Positions 43,845 to 55,889 of a stretch of 64,000 nucleotides of DNA are shown here, in pieces. Under the pieces are notes generated by a model. That model saw only the letters and a program-made list of their open reading frames with translations, did no database searches and had not been told where the DNA came from. The number at the start of each line of letters is the position of its first letter. Position 1 is the stretch's first letter. The position numbers and the translations under genes are program-made. Source of the stretch: Nemertoderma westbladi (Eukaryota; Xenacoelomorpha; Nemertodermatida; Nemertodermatidae); NCBI GenBank assembly GCA_032718475.1, contig JAUCBJ010004750.1, positions 21,704 through 85,703 on the forward strand, written 5' to 3'.

Positions 43845-46252
43845 CCTCCGGTGTACAGCCACATAGAGGAGTCCACGGGTTGCCTCCGGTGTACAGCCAC
43901 ATAGAGGAGCCCACGGGTTGCCTCCGGTGTACAGCCACATAGAGGAGTCCACGGGTTGCCTCCGGTGTACAGCCACATAGAGAAGCCCACGGGTTGCCTC
44001 CGGTGTACAGCCACATAGAGGAGTCCACGGGTTGCCTCCGGTGTACAGCCACATAGAGGAGTCCACGGGTTGCCTCCGGTGTACAGCCACATAGAGGAGT
44101 CCACGGGTTGCCTCCGGTGTACAGCCACATAGAGGAGTCCACGGGTTGCCTCCGGTGTACAGCCACATAGAGGAGTCCACGGGTTGCCTCCGGTGTACAG
44201 CCACATAGAGGAGTCCACGGGTTGCCTCCGGTGTACAGCCACATAGAGGAGTCCACTGGTTGCCTCCGGTGTACAGCCACATAGAGGAGTCCTCGGGTTG
44301 CCTCCGGTGTACAGCCACATAGATGAGTCCACGGGTTGCCTCCGGTGTACAGCCACATAGAGAAGTCCACGGGTTGCCTCCGGTGTACAGCCACATAGAG
44401 GAGTCCACGGGTTGCCTTCGGTGCACAGCCACAGAGAGGAGCCGCCCACGGGTTGCCCCCGGTGTACAGCCACATAGAGGAGTCCACGGGTTGCCTCCGG
44501 TGTACAGCCACATAGAGGAGCCCACGGGTTGCCTTCGGTGCACAGCCACAGAGAGGAGCCCACGGGTTGCCTTCGATGTACAGCCACAGAGAGGAGTCCA
44601 CGGGTTGCCTCCGGTGCACAGCCACAGAGAGGAGTCCATGTGTTGCCTCCGGTGTACAGCCACAGAGAGGAGCCCACGGGTTGCCTCCGGTGCATACCCT
44701 CAGATAGGAGCCCACGGGTTGCCTCCGGTGTACAGCCACAGAGAGGAGACCCCGGGTTGCCTCCGGTGCATACCCTCAGAGATGAGCCGACGGGTTGCCT
44801 CCGGTGTACAGCCACAGAGAGGAACCCACGGGTTGCCTCCGGTGTACAGCCACAGAGAGGAGACCCCGGGTTGCCTCCGGTGCATACCCTCAGAGATGAG
44901 CCGACGGGTTGCCTCAGGTGTACAGCCACAGAGAGTAGCCCACGGGTTGCCTCCGGTGCACACCCACAGAGAGGAGCCCCCGGGTTGCCTCCGGAGTACA
45001 GCCACAGAGATGAGTCCACGGGTTGCCTCCGGTGCACAGCCACATAGAGGAGCCCACGGGTTGCCTTCGGTGCACAGCCACAGAGAGGAGCCCACGGGTT
45101 GCCTCCGGTGTACAGCCACATAGAGGAGTCCACGGGTTGCCTCCGGTGTACAGCCACATAGAGGAGCCCACGGGTTGCCTTCGGTGCACAGCCACAGCGA
45201 GGAGCCCACGGGTTGCCTTCGGTGTACAGCCACAGAGAGGAGTCCACGGGTTGCCTCCGGTGCACAGCCACAGAGAGGAGTCCATGTGTTGCATCCGGTG
45301 TACAGCCACAGAGAGGAGCCCACGGGTTTCCTCCGGTGCACACACACAGAGAGGAGCCCACGGGTTGCCTCCGGTGCATACCCTCAGAGAGGAGCCCACG
45401 GGTTGCCTCCGGAGTACAGCCTCAGAGAGGAGTCCACGGGTTGCCTCCGGTGTACAGCCACATACAGGAGCCCACGGGTTGCCTCCGGTGTACAGCCACA
45501 TAGAGGAGTCCACGGGTTGCCTCCGGTGTACAGCCACATAGATGAGCCCACGGGTTGCCTCCGGTGTACAGCCACATAGAGGAGTCCACGGGTTGCCTAC
45601 GGTGTACAGCCACATAGAGGAGTCCACGGGTTGCCTCCGGTGTACAGCCACATAGAGGAGTCCACGGGTTGCCTCCGGTGTACAGCCACATAAAGGAGTC
45701 CACGGGTTGCCTCCGGTGTACAGCCACATAGAGGAGTCCACGGGTTTCCTCCGGTGTACAGCCACATAGAGGAGTCCACGGGTTGTCTTCGGTGAACAGC
45801 CACATAGGAGCCCACGGGTTGCCTCCGGTGTACAGCCACATAGAGGAGTCCACGGGTTGCCTCCGGTGTACAGCCACATAGAGGAGCCCACGGGTTGCCT
45901 TCGGTGCACAGCCACAGACAGGAGCCCACGGCTTGCCTTCGGTGTACAGCCACAGAGAGGGGTACACGGGTTGCCTCCGGTGCACAGCCACAGAGAGGAG
46001 TCCATGTGTTGCCTCCGGTGTACAGCCACAGAGAGGAGCCCACGGGTTGCCTCCGGTGCACACCCACAGAGAGGAGCCCACGGGTTGCCTCCGGTGCATA
46101 CCGTCAGAGAGGAGTCTATGTGTTACCTTCGGTGTACAGCCACAGAGAGGAGCCCACGGATTGCCTCAGATGTACAGCCACAGTGAGGTGCCCATGGGTT
46201 ACCTCCGATGCACAGCCACAGGGAGGAGCCCACGGGTTACGGAGCCCACGGG
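43845..46252. repeat. 38-bp minisatellite array, about 63 copies
   Basis: Units read cacgggttgcctccggtgta then cagccacatagaggagtc, with sub-variants (ggtgcacagccacagagagg, ggtgcataccctcag, gtccatgtgttgcc). The marker gtccatgtgttgc recurs near 44634, 45286 and 45996, suggesting higher-order units of about 650-710 bp. Long frames on both strands (up to 517 codons) are periodicity artefacts. The array ends directly against an RTE 3' fragment. Confidence 0.95.
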
Positions 46253-46253
46253 C

Positions 46254-46483
46254 ATAATCTTGTACTTTGGCAGCCTCATGGAGTGAATAAGCATGGTGGA
46301 CAGCCCATGACTTTCTTGAGACGCATCTTAAAGGACACTGGCCTTGAAGATGCGGATGATCTAGCAAATGTCATGTGTGATAGGGAGTTGTGCGGCGCAA
46401 TTTTGTTGACAAGCCGGCACATCAACCTTAAAAATGCAGCTGCAACGCAGCATGCCGATCCTAGTAGTAGTAGTAGTAGTGTT
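46254..46483 (+). pseudogene. RTE-type LINE 3' end
   Basis: From gcataatcttgtactttggc to the (TAG)n tail it matches 4741-4975 with a handful of differences, including one missing G in the last codons (gagttgtgcggcgca). It contains only the end of the RT ORF and the short 3' UTR. Confidence 0.93.
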
Positions 46484-47164
46484 TTTAGATTTATAGGTGC
46501 GAATTTTAACAAACTCGGCATACAATATATGTTTTGTGTGGATTGATTTAACCATTGAGTTTAACCATAGGTTGTTTATCAGGGTTGGTTAGACTATCAT
46601 TAACTTTTTTGAGGGAAAATGGTTTTCATGTAGGCCTAATATTTGGTACGAGGAGATGAAATTCTCATGAGCAAACTCAGGATTGTTGGAGCCGAGCATA
46701 TTATGCCAACCTTCAGAATCTGAAGATCTTGTTTAAATCGATCCAGTTTTTTTTCGGTTGAATAGCTTTTCTGCGATTGGAATTAATTTAACAATAAGTC
46801 ACAAAATCAAAAAAGTTTATTGTTATGAGGAATGAACGACAATAAATAATTGAATATTCAAAACCAGAAAAGACTACAAAAATTCTCACTAAATCTGATA
46901 TAGAAACACATTCCCTACGGTTCACCAGGCCACAGATGTTACCTCGACATTAATGTTACCCAAGCTCTATATCAGATCAACCGATCCTAATCTTCATCAC
47001 GGTTACTATTTGGGGTCAGGGGTCAGCTTATTTCGTTTTCTTTGGCCTCGAGTGACTTTCTTATGGTAAATCTCCACGACAAGGCGGTGTAACAGGCGTC
47101 GGCAATACCGGGGTGTCTGAGGTTTACCGTCTAACACGTCTTAAAATTGTTTATATCATTTGTG
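46484..47164. other. Spacer without recognised features
   Basis: No coding, splice or repeat structure that I can support. Confidence 0.4.
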
Positions 47165-48020
47165 GATTGGAATCCTGCGGAACCACTGGTCATGGAATCC
47201 TGTGGAACCACTGGCCATGGAATCCTGTGGAACCACTGGCCATGGAATCCTGTAGAATCACTGGCCATGGAATCCCGTGGAACCACTGGCCATGGAATCC
47301 CGTGGAACCTCTGGCCATGGAATCCTGTGGAACCACTGGCCATGGAATCCCGTGGAACCACTGGCCATGGAATCCTGTAGAATCACTGGCCATGGAATCC
47401 CGTGGAACCACTGGCCATGGAATCCCGTGGAACCACTGGCCATGGAATCCTGTAGAATCACTGGCCATGGAATCCTGTGGAACCACTGGCCATGGAATCC
47501 CGTGGAACCACTGGTCATGGAATCCCGTGGAACCACTGGCCATGGAATCCCGTGGAACCACTGGCCATGGAATCCTGTAGAATCACTGGCCATGGAATCC
47601 CGTGGAACCACTGGCCATGGAATCCCGTGGAACCACTGGCCATGGAATCCTGTAGAATCACTGGCCATGGAATCCCGTGGAACCACTGGCCATGGAATCC
47701 CGTGGAACCACTGGCCATGGAATCCCGTGGAACCACTGGCCATGGAATCCTGTAGAATCACTGGCCATGGAATCCCGTGGAACCACTGGCCATGGAATCC
47801 GATGGAACCACTGGCCATGGAATCCCGTGGAACCACTGGTCATGGAATCCTGTAGAATCACTGGCCATGGAATCCCGTGGAACCACTGGCCATGGAATCC
47901 CGTGGAACCACTGGCCATGGAATCCGATGGAACCACTGGCCATGGGATCCCGTGGAACCACTAGCCATGGAATCCGATGGAACCACTGGCCATGGAATCC
48001 CGTGGAACCACTGGCCATTG
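47165..48020. repeat. 25-bp minisatellite array, about 34 copies
   Basis: The unit is ggaatcccgtggaaccactg followed by gccat. Variants are tcctgtagaatcact and tccgatggaacc. Open frames on both strands are periodicity artefacts. Confidence 0.95.
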
Positions 48021-48801
48021 ACGTTCGCTTAACCAATAAAGCTTATTGTATGTGGCTGTTAATACTGTATATTTTCGATTACTGAATTTCAAAAATTTCG
48101 AGAATTTGTGGGAAAACCTTCCCTACGAATGCAGATATGAACGGAATACCCCTTTTAGAAGAAAACTTAAATGTTAAATTTAGCTCTCAATAAACAAATA
48201 TTTTTAATGGAAAATAAATTTCATTATCTTTGTCATAAACAGAAATTGAACAAACAAATAGGAAAATGTCAACTTTTTTAACAACAATAACCCATGGACA
48301 GCGTAGCAATATTGCAACGGAATTATTTACTACTTAGTTGTTCTAAGTTCTACTAGAAAATGTTTCCATTTTACACGAAACTTGAAACAATACTCCAGTG
48401 GCTTTACGGCAGCCGTATTATACTGGCACTTCACACTTAACAATATGTTGGTTGATAACGATTTATAAATACCTCGTTCATCGCAAATTAGTTTAAAGTG
48501 TATCAATTTTCAACTAAAGATTAGGCCTGACTGACTCCATTACGTATTCTAGCACTTTATAATGACAATCAATATTATATATCACGTTAAGCGCGGGAGA
48601 AAAACCATAAAACCACGTGTTGGGCCGTTAATGCGATATGTGCACCGGTGCAAATTGTATGCAACTACTGCCAGTAGTGGTGCGAACATTAATTCCTTGG
48701 TTTTGAGGTTTTGACACTAAGTGCGATTCGCGCATCGGTGCAATACCTTTACATATTATTATTTCTGGTAACTCGCCTGACACAATAAATTACGATCCTT
48801 T
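48021..48801. other. Spacer without recognised features
   Basis: Two partly similar segments with cgcgatatgtgcaccggtgc-like and cgcgcatcggtgcaat-like text lie near 48632-48655 and 48726-48745. Nothing else seen. Confidence 0.4.
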
Positions 48802-49387
48802 ATTTACTACGGAAGCCCAAAAGGGCCATGTCACACTTTCTCGCATGTTATTAATTTCAGTACAATTGTATACAACAAATTGTATACAATTCCTTTAAAT
48901 GTATACAAAAAATTGTATACATTAATCGTATACAAAAAATTGTAAACAAAAAAATTGTGTACAAAAAATGTGTTGAAAAAAAAATCAAAACTTTTTGTTG
49001 CATCTGTCTCTCTAGTACTGTAGTAGTTGACTACCGGTACTGTAATAACATAAGGCATAGTTTTATTTCACTCATTGTGTTAATGAAATTTAAAATTCGC
49101 CCCCATTCATTAAACCTTTTTACAAGTGTATACAATATTTTGTATATGTATATACAATAAATTAATAAATAAAAATAAATTAATTTAATTTAAATTAATT
49201 AATAATTAAATTAATAAATTAAATACGATTTATTGTATACAATTTTTTCTAAACAATTTTTTGTTTTTTGTTTACAATTACTACAATTTTTTGTATACAT
49301 TTAAAGGAATTGTATACAATTTTTTTGTATAAAATTGTACTGAAATTAATAACATGTGACATGGCCCTCTGGGCTTCCGTAATTTAC
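48802..49387. mobile_element. 574-bp DNA transposon/MITE with about 110-bp inverted repeats and ATTTAC target duplication
   Basis: The element proper is 48808-49381. Its termini TACGGAAGCCC...GGGCTTCCGTA are inverted repeats, and the match extends through gggccatgtcac, ttattaatttcagtacaatt and tgtatacaattcctttaaat. ATTTAC lies outside both ends (48802-48807 and 49382-49387). The interior is AT-rich with multiple ttgtatacaa motifs and is non-coding. Confidence 0.85.
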
Positions 49388-49509
49388 TGAAGGTATTTAA
49401 AGTAATATAGGTAATGTTTTCGGATAAACTGCGTGATACCATTTCATTTACTATAATGGTGTAAATTGGTTCATTACTTATTGGCCACGTTATAACTTGA
49501 AGTATTGCC

Positions 49510-50613
49510 TTAGGGGGCGTTCATAAAGTATGTCACGGAAATTTTCCCGATTTTTGACCCCCCCCCCCCCCTCCTCCCCCCTCTGTCACAAAGTGTCAAG
49601 CAAGGTCGGACCACCCCCCCCCCCCCCCTCCACCCTCTGTTACATTTGTTAAATTTATAATACACCCAAACACTACCCCACTATTAATTGACAGAAAAAA
49701 AAAATATTTTATGTCAATACACAATGTTAGTTATGCCAAAATACAAAATACAATACATGTACGCAGTAATACACGTTCGTGGGGACTTCGCGCAGCACGT
49801 AGTCGACAAGCCTTGGCATACGGTTCATATAGAGCAAATGGGGCATGTCTAGTTTGGACCCCATATCCCATGCTATAAATGTATTCATTCGATATGCAAT
49901 CATATGTTAATCCGCTAGGTGGAGTCAAACTGTTATTCTGCAATTTCGTACTTACCAGTGCAGCACTGTACAGCAGTACCGTACCGGTAGGCCTATGTCA
50001 TTACTTCTGAGTCTCTAGCGGATCCCCAATTAAATGTCTTAACTTTTCAATTTCGTAAAAGATAGACTTCATGATTCTCTACAGGCCACCAAAATTTCAG
50101 CTCAGGAAAATGAGGCCTTCCCGAGAAATTTAACATTTTCTAAAAACCACATAATCTGTCGTAGCTGACGTCAGACTGCATGATTTTTCACCAAACTTTA
50201 CAAACTTTCTAAACTTTCTCTCTACTACTTACCTACTAAGTTTGGTTCAATTCCGAACCAGCGATGCAGCGAAATTCGCGTTCAAACATTTACCAGACAG
50301 ACGGACGGACAGACAGACAGACAGACGGACATGCCCCATTTGCCCTATATGAACCGTATGCCAAGGCTCGCCGACTACGTGTCTCGCCCCACATGCAGGC
50401 AGGAGGGGTGCCATGTTACTGTTTTTAGGGATTATACTCAATGATATTGAGTTTATATTGTTTTCCTTAAAGTTACCCACTCATCTACAAACGTGACCGT
50501 CACAAAAGTCGACACCCCCCACCCCCCTCTGTCACAAAATGTCACGGAAGCTCGAACCCCCCCCCCCCCCCCTCCCCCCTTAGTGCGTGACATACTTTAT
50601 GAACGGCCCCTTA
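49510..50613. mobile_element. 1,098-bp inverted-repeat DNA transposon, PIF/Harbinger-like, TTA target duplication
   Basis: The element proper is 49513-50610. Left end GGGGGCGTTCATAAAGTATG and complement of right end GGGGCCGTTCATAAAGTATG match, followed on both sides by tcac and C/T- or G-rich runs. TTA directly flanks both ends, as for PIF/Harbinger elements (family knowledge). A second internal inverted pair (about 49755-49845 versus 50325-50400) contains cttggcatacggttcatat. No transposase, so non-autonomous. (acggacag)n microsatellite near 50296-50330. Confidence 0.75.
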
Positions 50614-50770
50614 AGTGTGGAATAAAAATATATATAATGTCAAAATAATTGCGCTTCCGTTAAACGTATTTATGTTAAATTTACGGTTGTTTATAAATGT
50701 AATAATAGAAACTTAGGGAATCATTTTTATGAGTTGAAGATAAATATTTAACGTAAACAGTTTAACGTTC

Positions 50771-50946
50771 CTACGATTTGTGTTTGGATTTATGTTTCTT
50801 AGGCGTAACATTGGTTTCACTGTCCCGACTTCCCGATGGTGTGACTTTTTCTGACGTCATATCCGGTGGATCACCACCAGGCTTCCGTTGCTTTTTATCT
50901 TTCTTCTTCTTTTTCTTTTCTGATATTTTCGTTTCCCCGGTCGCAC
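50771..50946 (-). CDS. Gene B, last exon: lysine-rich C-terminus
   Basis: The minus-strand acceptor tattttgcag precedes 176 nt ending at TAG (50771-50773). With two leading bases completing a codon it reads ATGETKISEKKKKKKDKKQR, then KPGGDPPDMTSEKVTPSGSR and ends TPKKHKSKHKS. The composition (poly-Lys, Ser/Thr-Pro) is typical of a disordered tail of a nuclear or nucleolar protein (inference). The phase agrees with exon 51733-51794 if that exon uses the CAA|GTTCGT donor. The family is not identified. Confidence 0.6.
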
Positions 50947-51732
50947 CTGCAAAATACGCAAACAGTTATAAAGTGTTTAGTTCCCTTAGGGTATCTCTTA
51001 CAATTAACCACACACCACGTTATGCTGTGGGATAGGACTAGAAACTATAAATCGTAGAAACTGATACCAGAAATGAAATCACAGATCAGCAAAACCCCAT
51101 AGCGAAAGTTTTAATTAGGTGTGGTGAGATTTTAATACTGCATCTTCATAAACAGACCAAAAGACAGACAGACCGACAAACGGACAGAGATTCGAGCGGC
51201 TTTGGCCTATAATCTACGGAAAAATGCGATCTTAATCAACTAAAAAAAAATATTTTTTTGAAAGTTTTAACTTTTAAGGGTTCCATCTCGGGTTAAATTT
51301 TTAGTTTAGTTGCTAATTATCAACTAAGTGAATATTATAATAAAATTACAAAATTTACTACCGAAAAAAGGGGGAGGCAAAAAGGAGGCAAAAAGGGGGC
51401 CTATACCAAAAGGAGGCCTATACCAAAAGGAGGCCTATACCAAAATTAAATTGAGTTTCTATAGCACAATAAATTTGGGACTACAGCATGAGTTAGTCAT
51501 GTTGTACTTTTTTTATTAGGGGTGATGAAGTGTATAATAGATGGCATTACGAGAGTTTGAAATCTGTAAATACAATAGCGGAGATATGAGAGTTTTGAAA
51601 AAAATTGTGGCGTGATGACTGACTGATGACGTTTAGCTGAATAAACAATAATACCTGAAACAATTATTATGAACTTTATTATTATTAAACTAAATTCTAA
51701 AACATTACTATAACAAAGGTGATTTTACGAAC
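50947..51732. other. Intron between gene B exons
   Basis: Contains a (gacagacc)n-like patch near 51157-51190 and a small repeat of aggaggcctataccaaa (three times, 51400-51445). Otherwise AT-rich. Confidence 0.45.
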
Positions 51733-51794
51733 TTGAAACTTCTTTATTTTTCCTCTCTTTTCGTTTTTTCTTTTTAACACGCCCGGAATCCAAC
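51733..51794 (-). CDS. Gene B, penultimate exon
   Basis: The minus-strand acceptor aattttag is followed by G completing the previous codon, then LDSGRVKKKKRKERKNKEVS. Its incoming phase matches exon 54603-54651 (which ends in AG). Donor CAA|GTTCGT (51733/51732) is weak but gives the right phase for 50946. If it is not used, reading continues to TAA at 51725-51727, giving an alternative terminus ...KEVSSS. Confidence 0.5.
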
Positions 51795-51799
51795 CTAAA

Positions 51800-51965
51800 A
51801 TTAACAATAAATACAGTAATTAATTATACTAATTAATAACAATATATTATAATAATTATTTATACTAATTACTAATAATATATTATAATAATTATTTATA
51901 CTAATTTCTAAAAATATATTGTAATAATTATTTAAACAAAATCTAAATAAAATTAAATTCATATT
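51800..51965. repeat. AT-rich imperfect tandem repeat
   Basis: About three units of roughly 50 bp with ataatatattataataatt and atttatactaattactaa variants. Confidence 0.7.
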
Positions 51966-52119
51966 AAGTCTAACTAAATAAAATTAAAATGGCTATTTAA
52001 CGCAAAAGCTGCAAAAACAAACTTTTTGGAATATCGAGAAAAATGAGCCCAATTTTGTGTCGAAGTGGTGAAAGAGATCGACTTTATGCGTTTATGAGTT
52101 TAACTGTAGGGCCTACATT

Positions 52120-54602
52120 CTAACGGTACCCACCTAGAGTTTAACTATATACTAACGGTACCCACCTAGAGTTTAACTTATACTAACGGTACCCACCTAG
52201 AGTTTAACTTATACTAACGGTACCCACCTAGAGTTTAACTATATACTAACGGTACCCACCTAGAGTTTAACTATATACTAACGGTACCCACCTAGAGTTT
52301 AACTTACACTAACGGTACCCACCTAGAGTTTAACTATATACTAACGGTACCCACCTAGAGTTTAACTATATACTAACGGTACCCACCTAGAGTTTAACTT
52401 ACACTAACGGTACCCACCTAGAGTTTAACTATATACTAACGGTACCCACCTAGAGTTTAACTATATACTAACGGTACCCACCTAGAGTTTAACTATATAC
52501 TAACGGTACCCACCTAGAGTTTAACTATATACTAACGGTACCCACCTAGAGTTTAACTTATACTAACGGTACCCACCTAGAGTTTAACTATATACTAACG
52601 GTACCCACCTAGAGTTTAACTTACACTAACGGTACCCACCTAGAGTTTAACTATATACTAACGGTACCCACCTAGAGTTTAACTTACACTAACGGTACCC
52701 ACCTAGAGTTTAACTATATACTAAACTAACGGCACCCACCTAGAGTTTAACTATATACTAACGGTACCCACCTATAGTTTAACTTATACTAACGGTACCC
52801 ACCTAGAGTTTAACTTATACTAACGGTACCTACCTAGAGTTTAATTATATACTAACGGTACCCACCTAGAGTTTAACTATATACTAACGGTACCCACCTA
52901 GAGTTTAACTATATACTAACGGTACCCATCTAGAGTTTAACTTATACTAACGGTACCCACCTAGAGTTTAACTTATACTAACGGTACCCACCTAGAGTTT
53001 AACTTATACTAACGGTACCCACCTAGAGTTTAACTATATACTAACGGTACCCACCTAGAGTTTAACTATATACTAACGGTACCCACCTAGAGTTTAACTT
53101 ATACTAACGGTACCCACCTAGAGTTTAACTATATACTAACGGTACCCACCTAGAGTTTAACTTATACTAACGGTACCCACCTAGAGTTTAACTATATACT
53201 AACGGTACCCACCTAGAGTTTAACTATATACTAACGGTACCCACCTAGAGTTTAACTATATACTAACGGTACCCACCTAGAGTTTAACTATATACTAACG
53301 GTACCCATCTAGAGTTTAACTTATACTAACGGTACCCACCTAGAGTTTAACTTATACTAACGGTACCCACCTAGAGTTTAACTATATACTAACGGTACCT
53401 ACCTAGAGTTTAACTATATACTAACGGTACCCACCTAGAGTTTAACTTATACTAACGGTACCCACCTAGAGTTTAACTATATACTAACGGTACCCACCTA
53501 GAGTTTAACTTATACTAACGGTACCCACCTAGAGTTTAACTATATACTAACGGTACCCACCTAGAGTTTAACTTATACTAACGGTACCCACCTAGAGTTT
53601 AACTTATACTAACGGTACCCACCTAGAGTTTAACTATATACTAACGGTACCTAGCTAGAGTTTAACTATATACTAACGGTACCCACCTAGAGTTTAACTT
53701 ATACTAACGATACCCACCTAGAGTTTAACTATATACTAACGGTACCCACCTAGAGTTTAACTTATACTAACGGTACCCACCTAGAGTTTAACTTATACTA
53801 ACGGTACCCACCTAGAGTTTAACTATATACTAACGGTACCCACCTAGAGTTTAACTATATACTAACGGTACCCACCTATAGTTTAACTATATACTAACGG
53901 TACCCACCTAGAGTTTAACTATATACTAACGGTACCCACCTAGAGTTTAACTATATACTAACGGTACCCACCTAGAGTTTAACTATATACTAACGGTACC
54001 CACCTAGAGTTTAACTATATACTAACGGTACCCACCTAGAGTTTAACTTATACTAACGATACCCATCTAGAGTTGAACTTATACTAACGGTACCCACCTA
54101 GAGTTTAACTTATACTAACGGTACCCACCTAGAGTTTAACTATATACTAACGGTACCCACCTATAGTTTAACTATATACTAACGGTACCCACCTAGAGTT
54201 TAACTATATACTAACGGTACCCACCTATAGTTTAACTATATACTAACGGGAGCCACCTAGAGTTTAACTATATACTAACGGTACCCACCTAGAGTTTAAC
54301 TTATACTAACGGTACCCACCTAGAGTTTAACTTATACTAACGGTACCCACCTAGAGTTTAACTATATACTAACGGTACCCACCTAGAGTTTAACTTATAC
54401 TAACGGTACCCACCTAGAGTTTAACTATATACTAACGGTACCCACCTATAGTTTAACTTATACTAACGGTACCCACCTATACTTTAACTTACACTAACGG
54501 TACCCACCTAGAGTTTAACTATATACTAACGGTACCCACCTAGAGTTTAACTATATACTAACGGTACCCACCTAGAATTTAACTTATACTAATGGTACCC
54601 AC
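52120..54602. repeat. 31/32-bp minisatellite array, about 79 copies, filling an intron of gene B
   Basis: Units read acggtacccacctagagttt then aactatatacta (32 bp) or aacttatacta (31 bp). The two lengths are interspersed along the array. On the minus strand every standard unit contains CTCTAG|GTGGGTACC, resembling the 5' splice site of the adjoining exon (TTCTAG|GTGGGTACC). The array ends exactly at that splice site. Confidence 0.95.
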
Positions 54603-54651
54603 CTAGAAGGGCTCGCAGCACTTTTCTCTTCTGAATCAGATATTTGTTCTC
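54603..54651 (-). CDS. Gene B, small internal exon
   Basis: The minus-strand acceptor gattttctag is followed by 49 nt and donor TAG|GTGGGT. With a preceding split codon it reads EQISDSEEKSAASPS plus AG, which joins in phase to exon 51733-51794 to make Arg. The acidic Ser-rich segment followed by Lys-rich exons forms a plausible tail. One other frame (ENKYLIQKRKVLRALL) is also open. Upstream exons were not found in the window. Confidence 0.45.
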
Positions 54652-54982
54652 CTAGAAAATCATTAAGACAATATATAGTTTCAAGTACAAATAAAAAATA
54701 AATATTAATTGTAAAAGTGTCCCGTTAAGAGTGGTTAGAGTAACTTCATTAGCATAATGTATTAAATGTAAGCACATCGATATATAGTCAAACAACTTGG
54801 TAGTACTTTTAAGAAAATATTGTGACAGTTTAATCTTAGCAACAATAGGTCCATATTCAACCAATACAACATAATTTTTGTTCGATACATAATGGTTATT
54901 AGACAGCGTCTGTGTTTTTAACCAAACAATAAACACAACTTTATTTTATACGCGATCAATTTGCGCGCGATTATTTTTTCAA
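54652..54982. other. Flank of gene B exon
   Basis: AT-rich. The minus-strand frame here overlaps the intron and shows no family features. Confidence 0.4.
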
Positions 54983-55009
54983 TTGCGGCCGATTCCCCTT
55001 ACTTAGTTC

Positions 55010-55410
55010 CAATTTAAGCCTCATGCGAATTTAGTTCCAATGGAAACGAATTTAGTTCCAATTTAGGCGAACTTAGTTCCAATAACTAGAGAAAAACGAA
55101 AACGAATTTAGTTCCAATGGAAGCGAACTTAGTTCCAATTCCAGATTATCAAAACGAACTTAGTTCCAATGCATGTGAACTTAGTTCCAATGCATGCGAA
55201 CTTAGTTCCAATGCATGTGAACTTAGTTCCAATGCATGCGAACTTAGTTCCAATGGATGTGAACTTAGTTCCAATGTATGCGAACTTAGTTCCAATGGAT
55301 GCGAATTTAGTTCCAATGGATGCGAATTTAGTTCCAATGGAAGCGAATTTAATTCCAATGGAAGCGAATTTAATTCCAATGGAAGCGAATTTAGTTCTAA
55401 TGTTTCAGGT
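55010..55410. repeat. Left arm, 21-bp units, about 17 copies
   Basis: Outer units are spaced irregularly (54995-55160). Inner units are regular. Spacer letters between the fixed cores vary (gcatg, ggatg, ggaag, gtatg). Confidence 0.93.
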
Positions 55411-55889
55411 GTGGGGCGAGCCACGTAGTTGGCGAAGAATCAGTTTAATGCCACTATACGGTGGATGGGTAAATAATAATAGTAAATAAGTAATCCAAAA
55501 CAACTCCCAACCTCTTAACCCAAACAATTAAATTCAATTCAATTATATTTAATCATTTGATATTCATAGCAAAAAACACCGCCCAAGCTCTTAACCCAAA
55601 CTACGCCCATCCACCTAAACCAAACAACTGCTATTGTCTTTGGTGTGAAAATGGCACAATGTGCATGACTTGAGTATATACTACTACAGACTCAGTCAGT
55701 CAGTATCAGCATACTCGTGATTAATATATATTTCATAATGTGTAATTATACATTTAATTCATTAATAATAAATAGTTGTTTAAAAATGACAGAAGTGTTC
55801 TACAATTATTTGCAATTATTGTTGACCCTGACCCACCCGAAATAGTGACAATACGCAATAGGCTTCGCCTACTACGTGGCTAGCCCCAC
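55411..55889. other. Core (loop) between the inverted 21-bp arrays
   Basis: About 480 bp, AT-rich, non-coding. Its first and last 40 bp are inverted repeats of each other. Repeated phrases ctcttaacccaaac occur near 55513 and 55590. Confidence 0.7.

Noticed and set aside
43826-46186. Overlapping 100-517-codon frames on both strands
   Set aside because: A 38-bp repeat without stops gives a 38-residue periodic translation in all frames; no gene signal.
47113-48085. Frames of 70-190 codons on both strands
   Set aside because: Produced by the 25-bp satellite.
54652-54936. Minus-strand 94-codon frame
   Set aside because: AT-rich, hydrophobic by composition, overlaps the presumed intron upstream of a gene B exon, with no motif.
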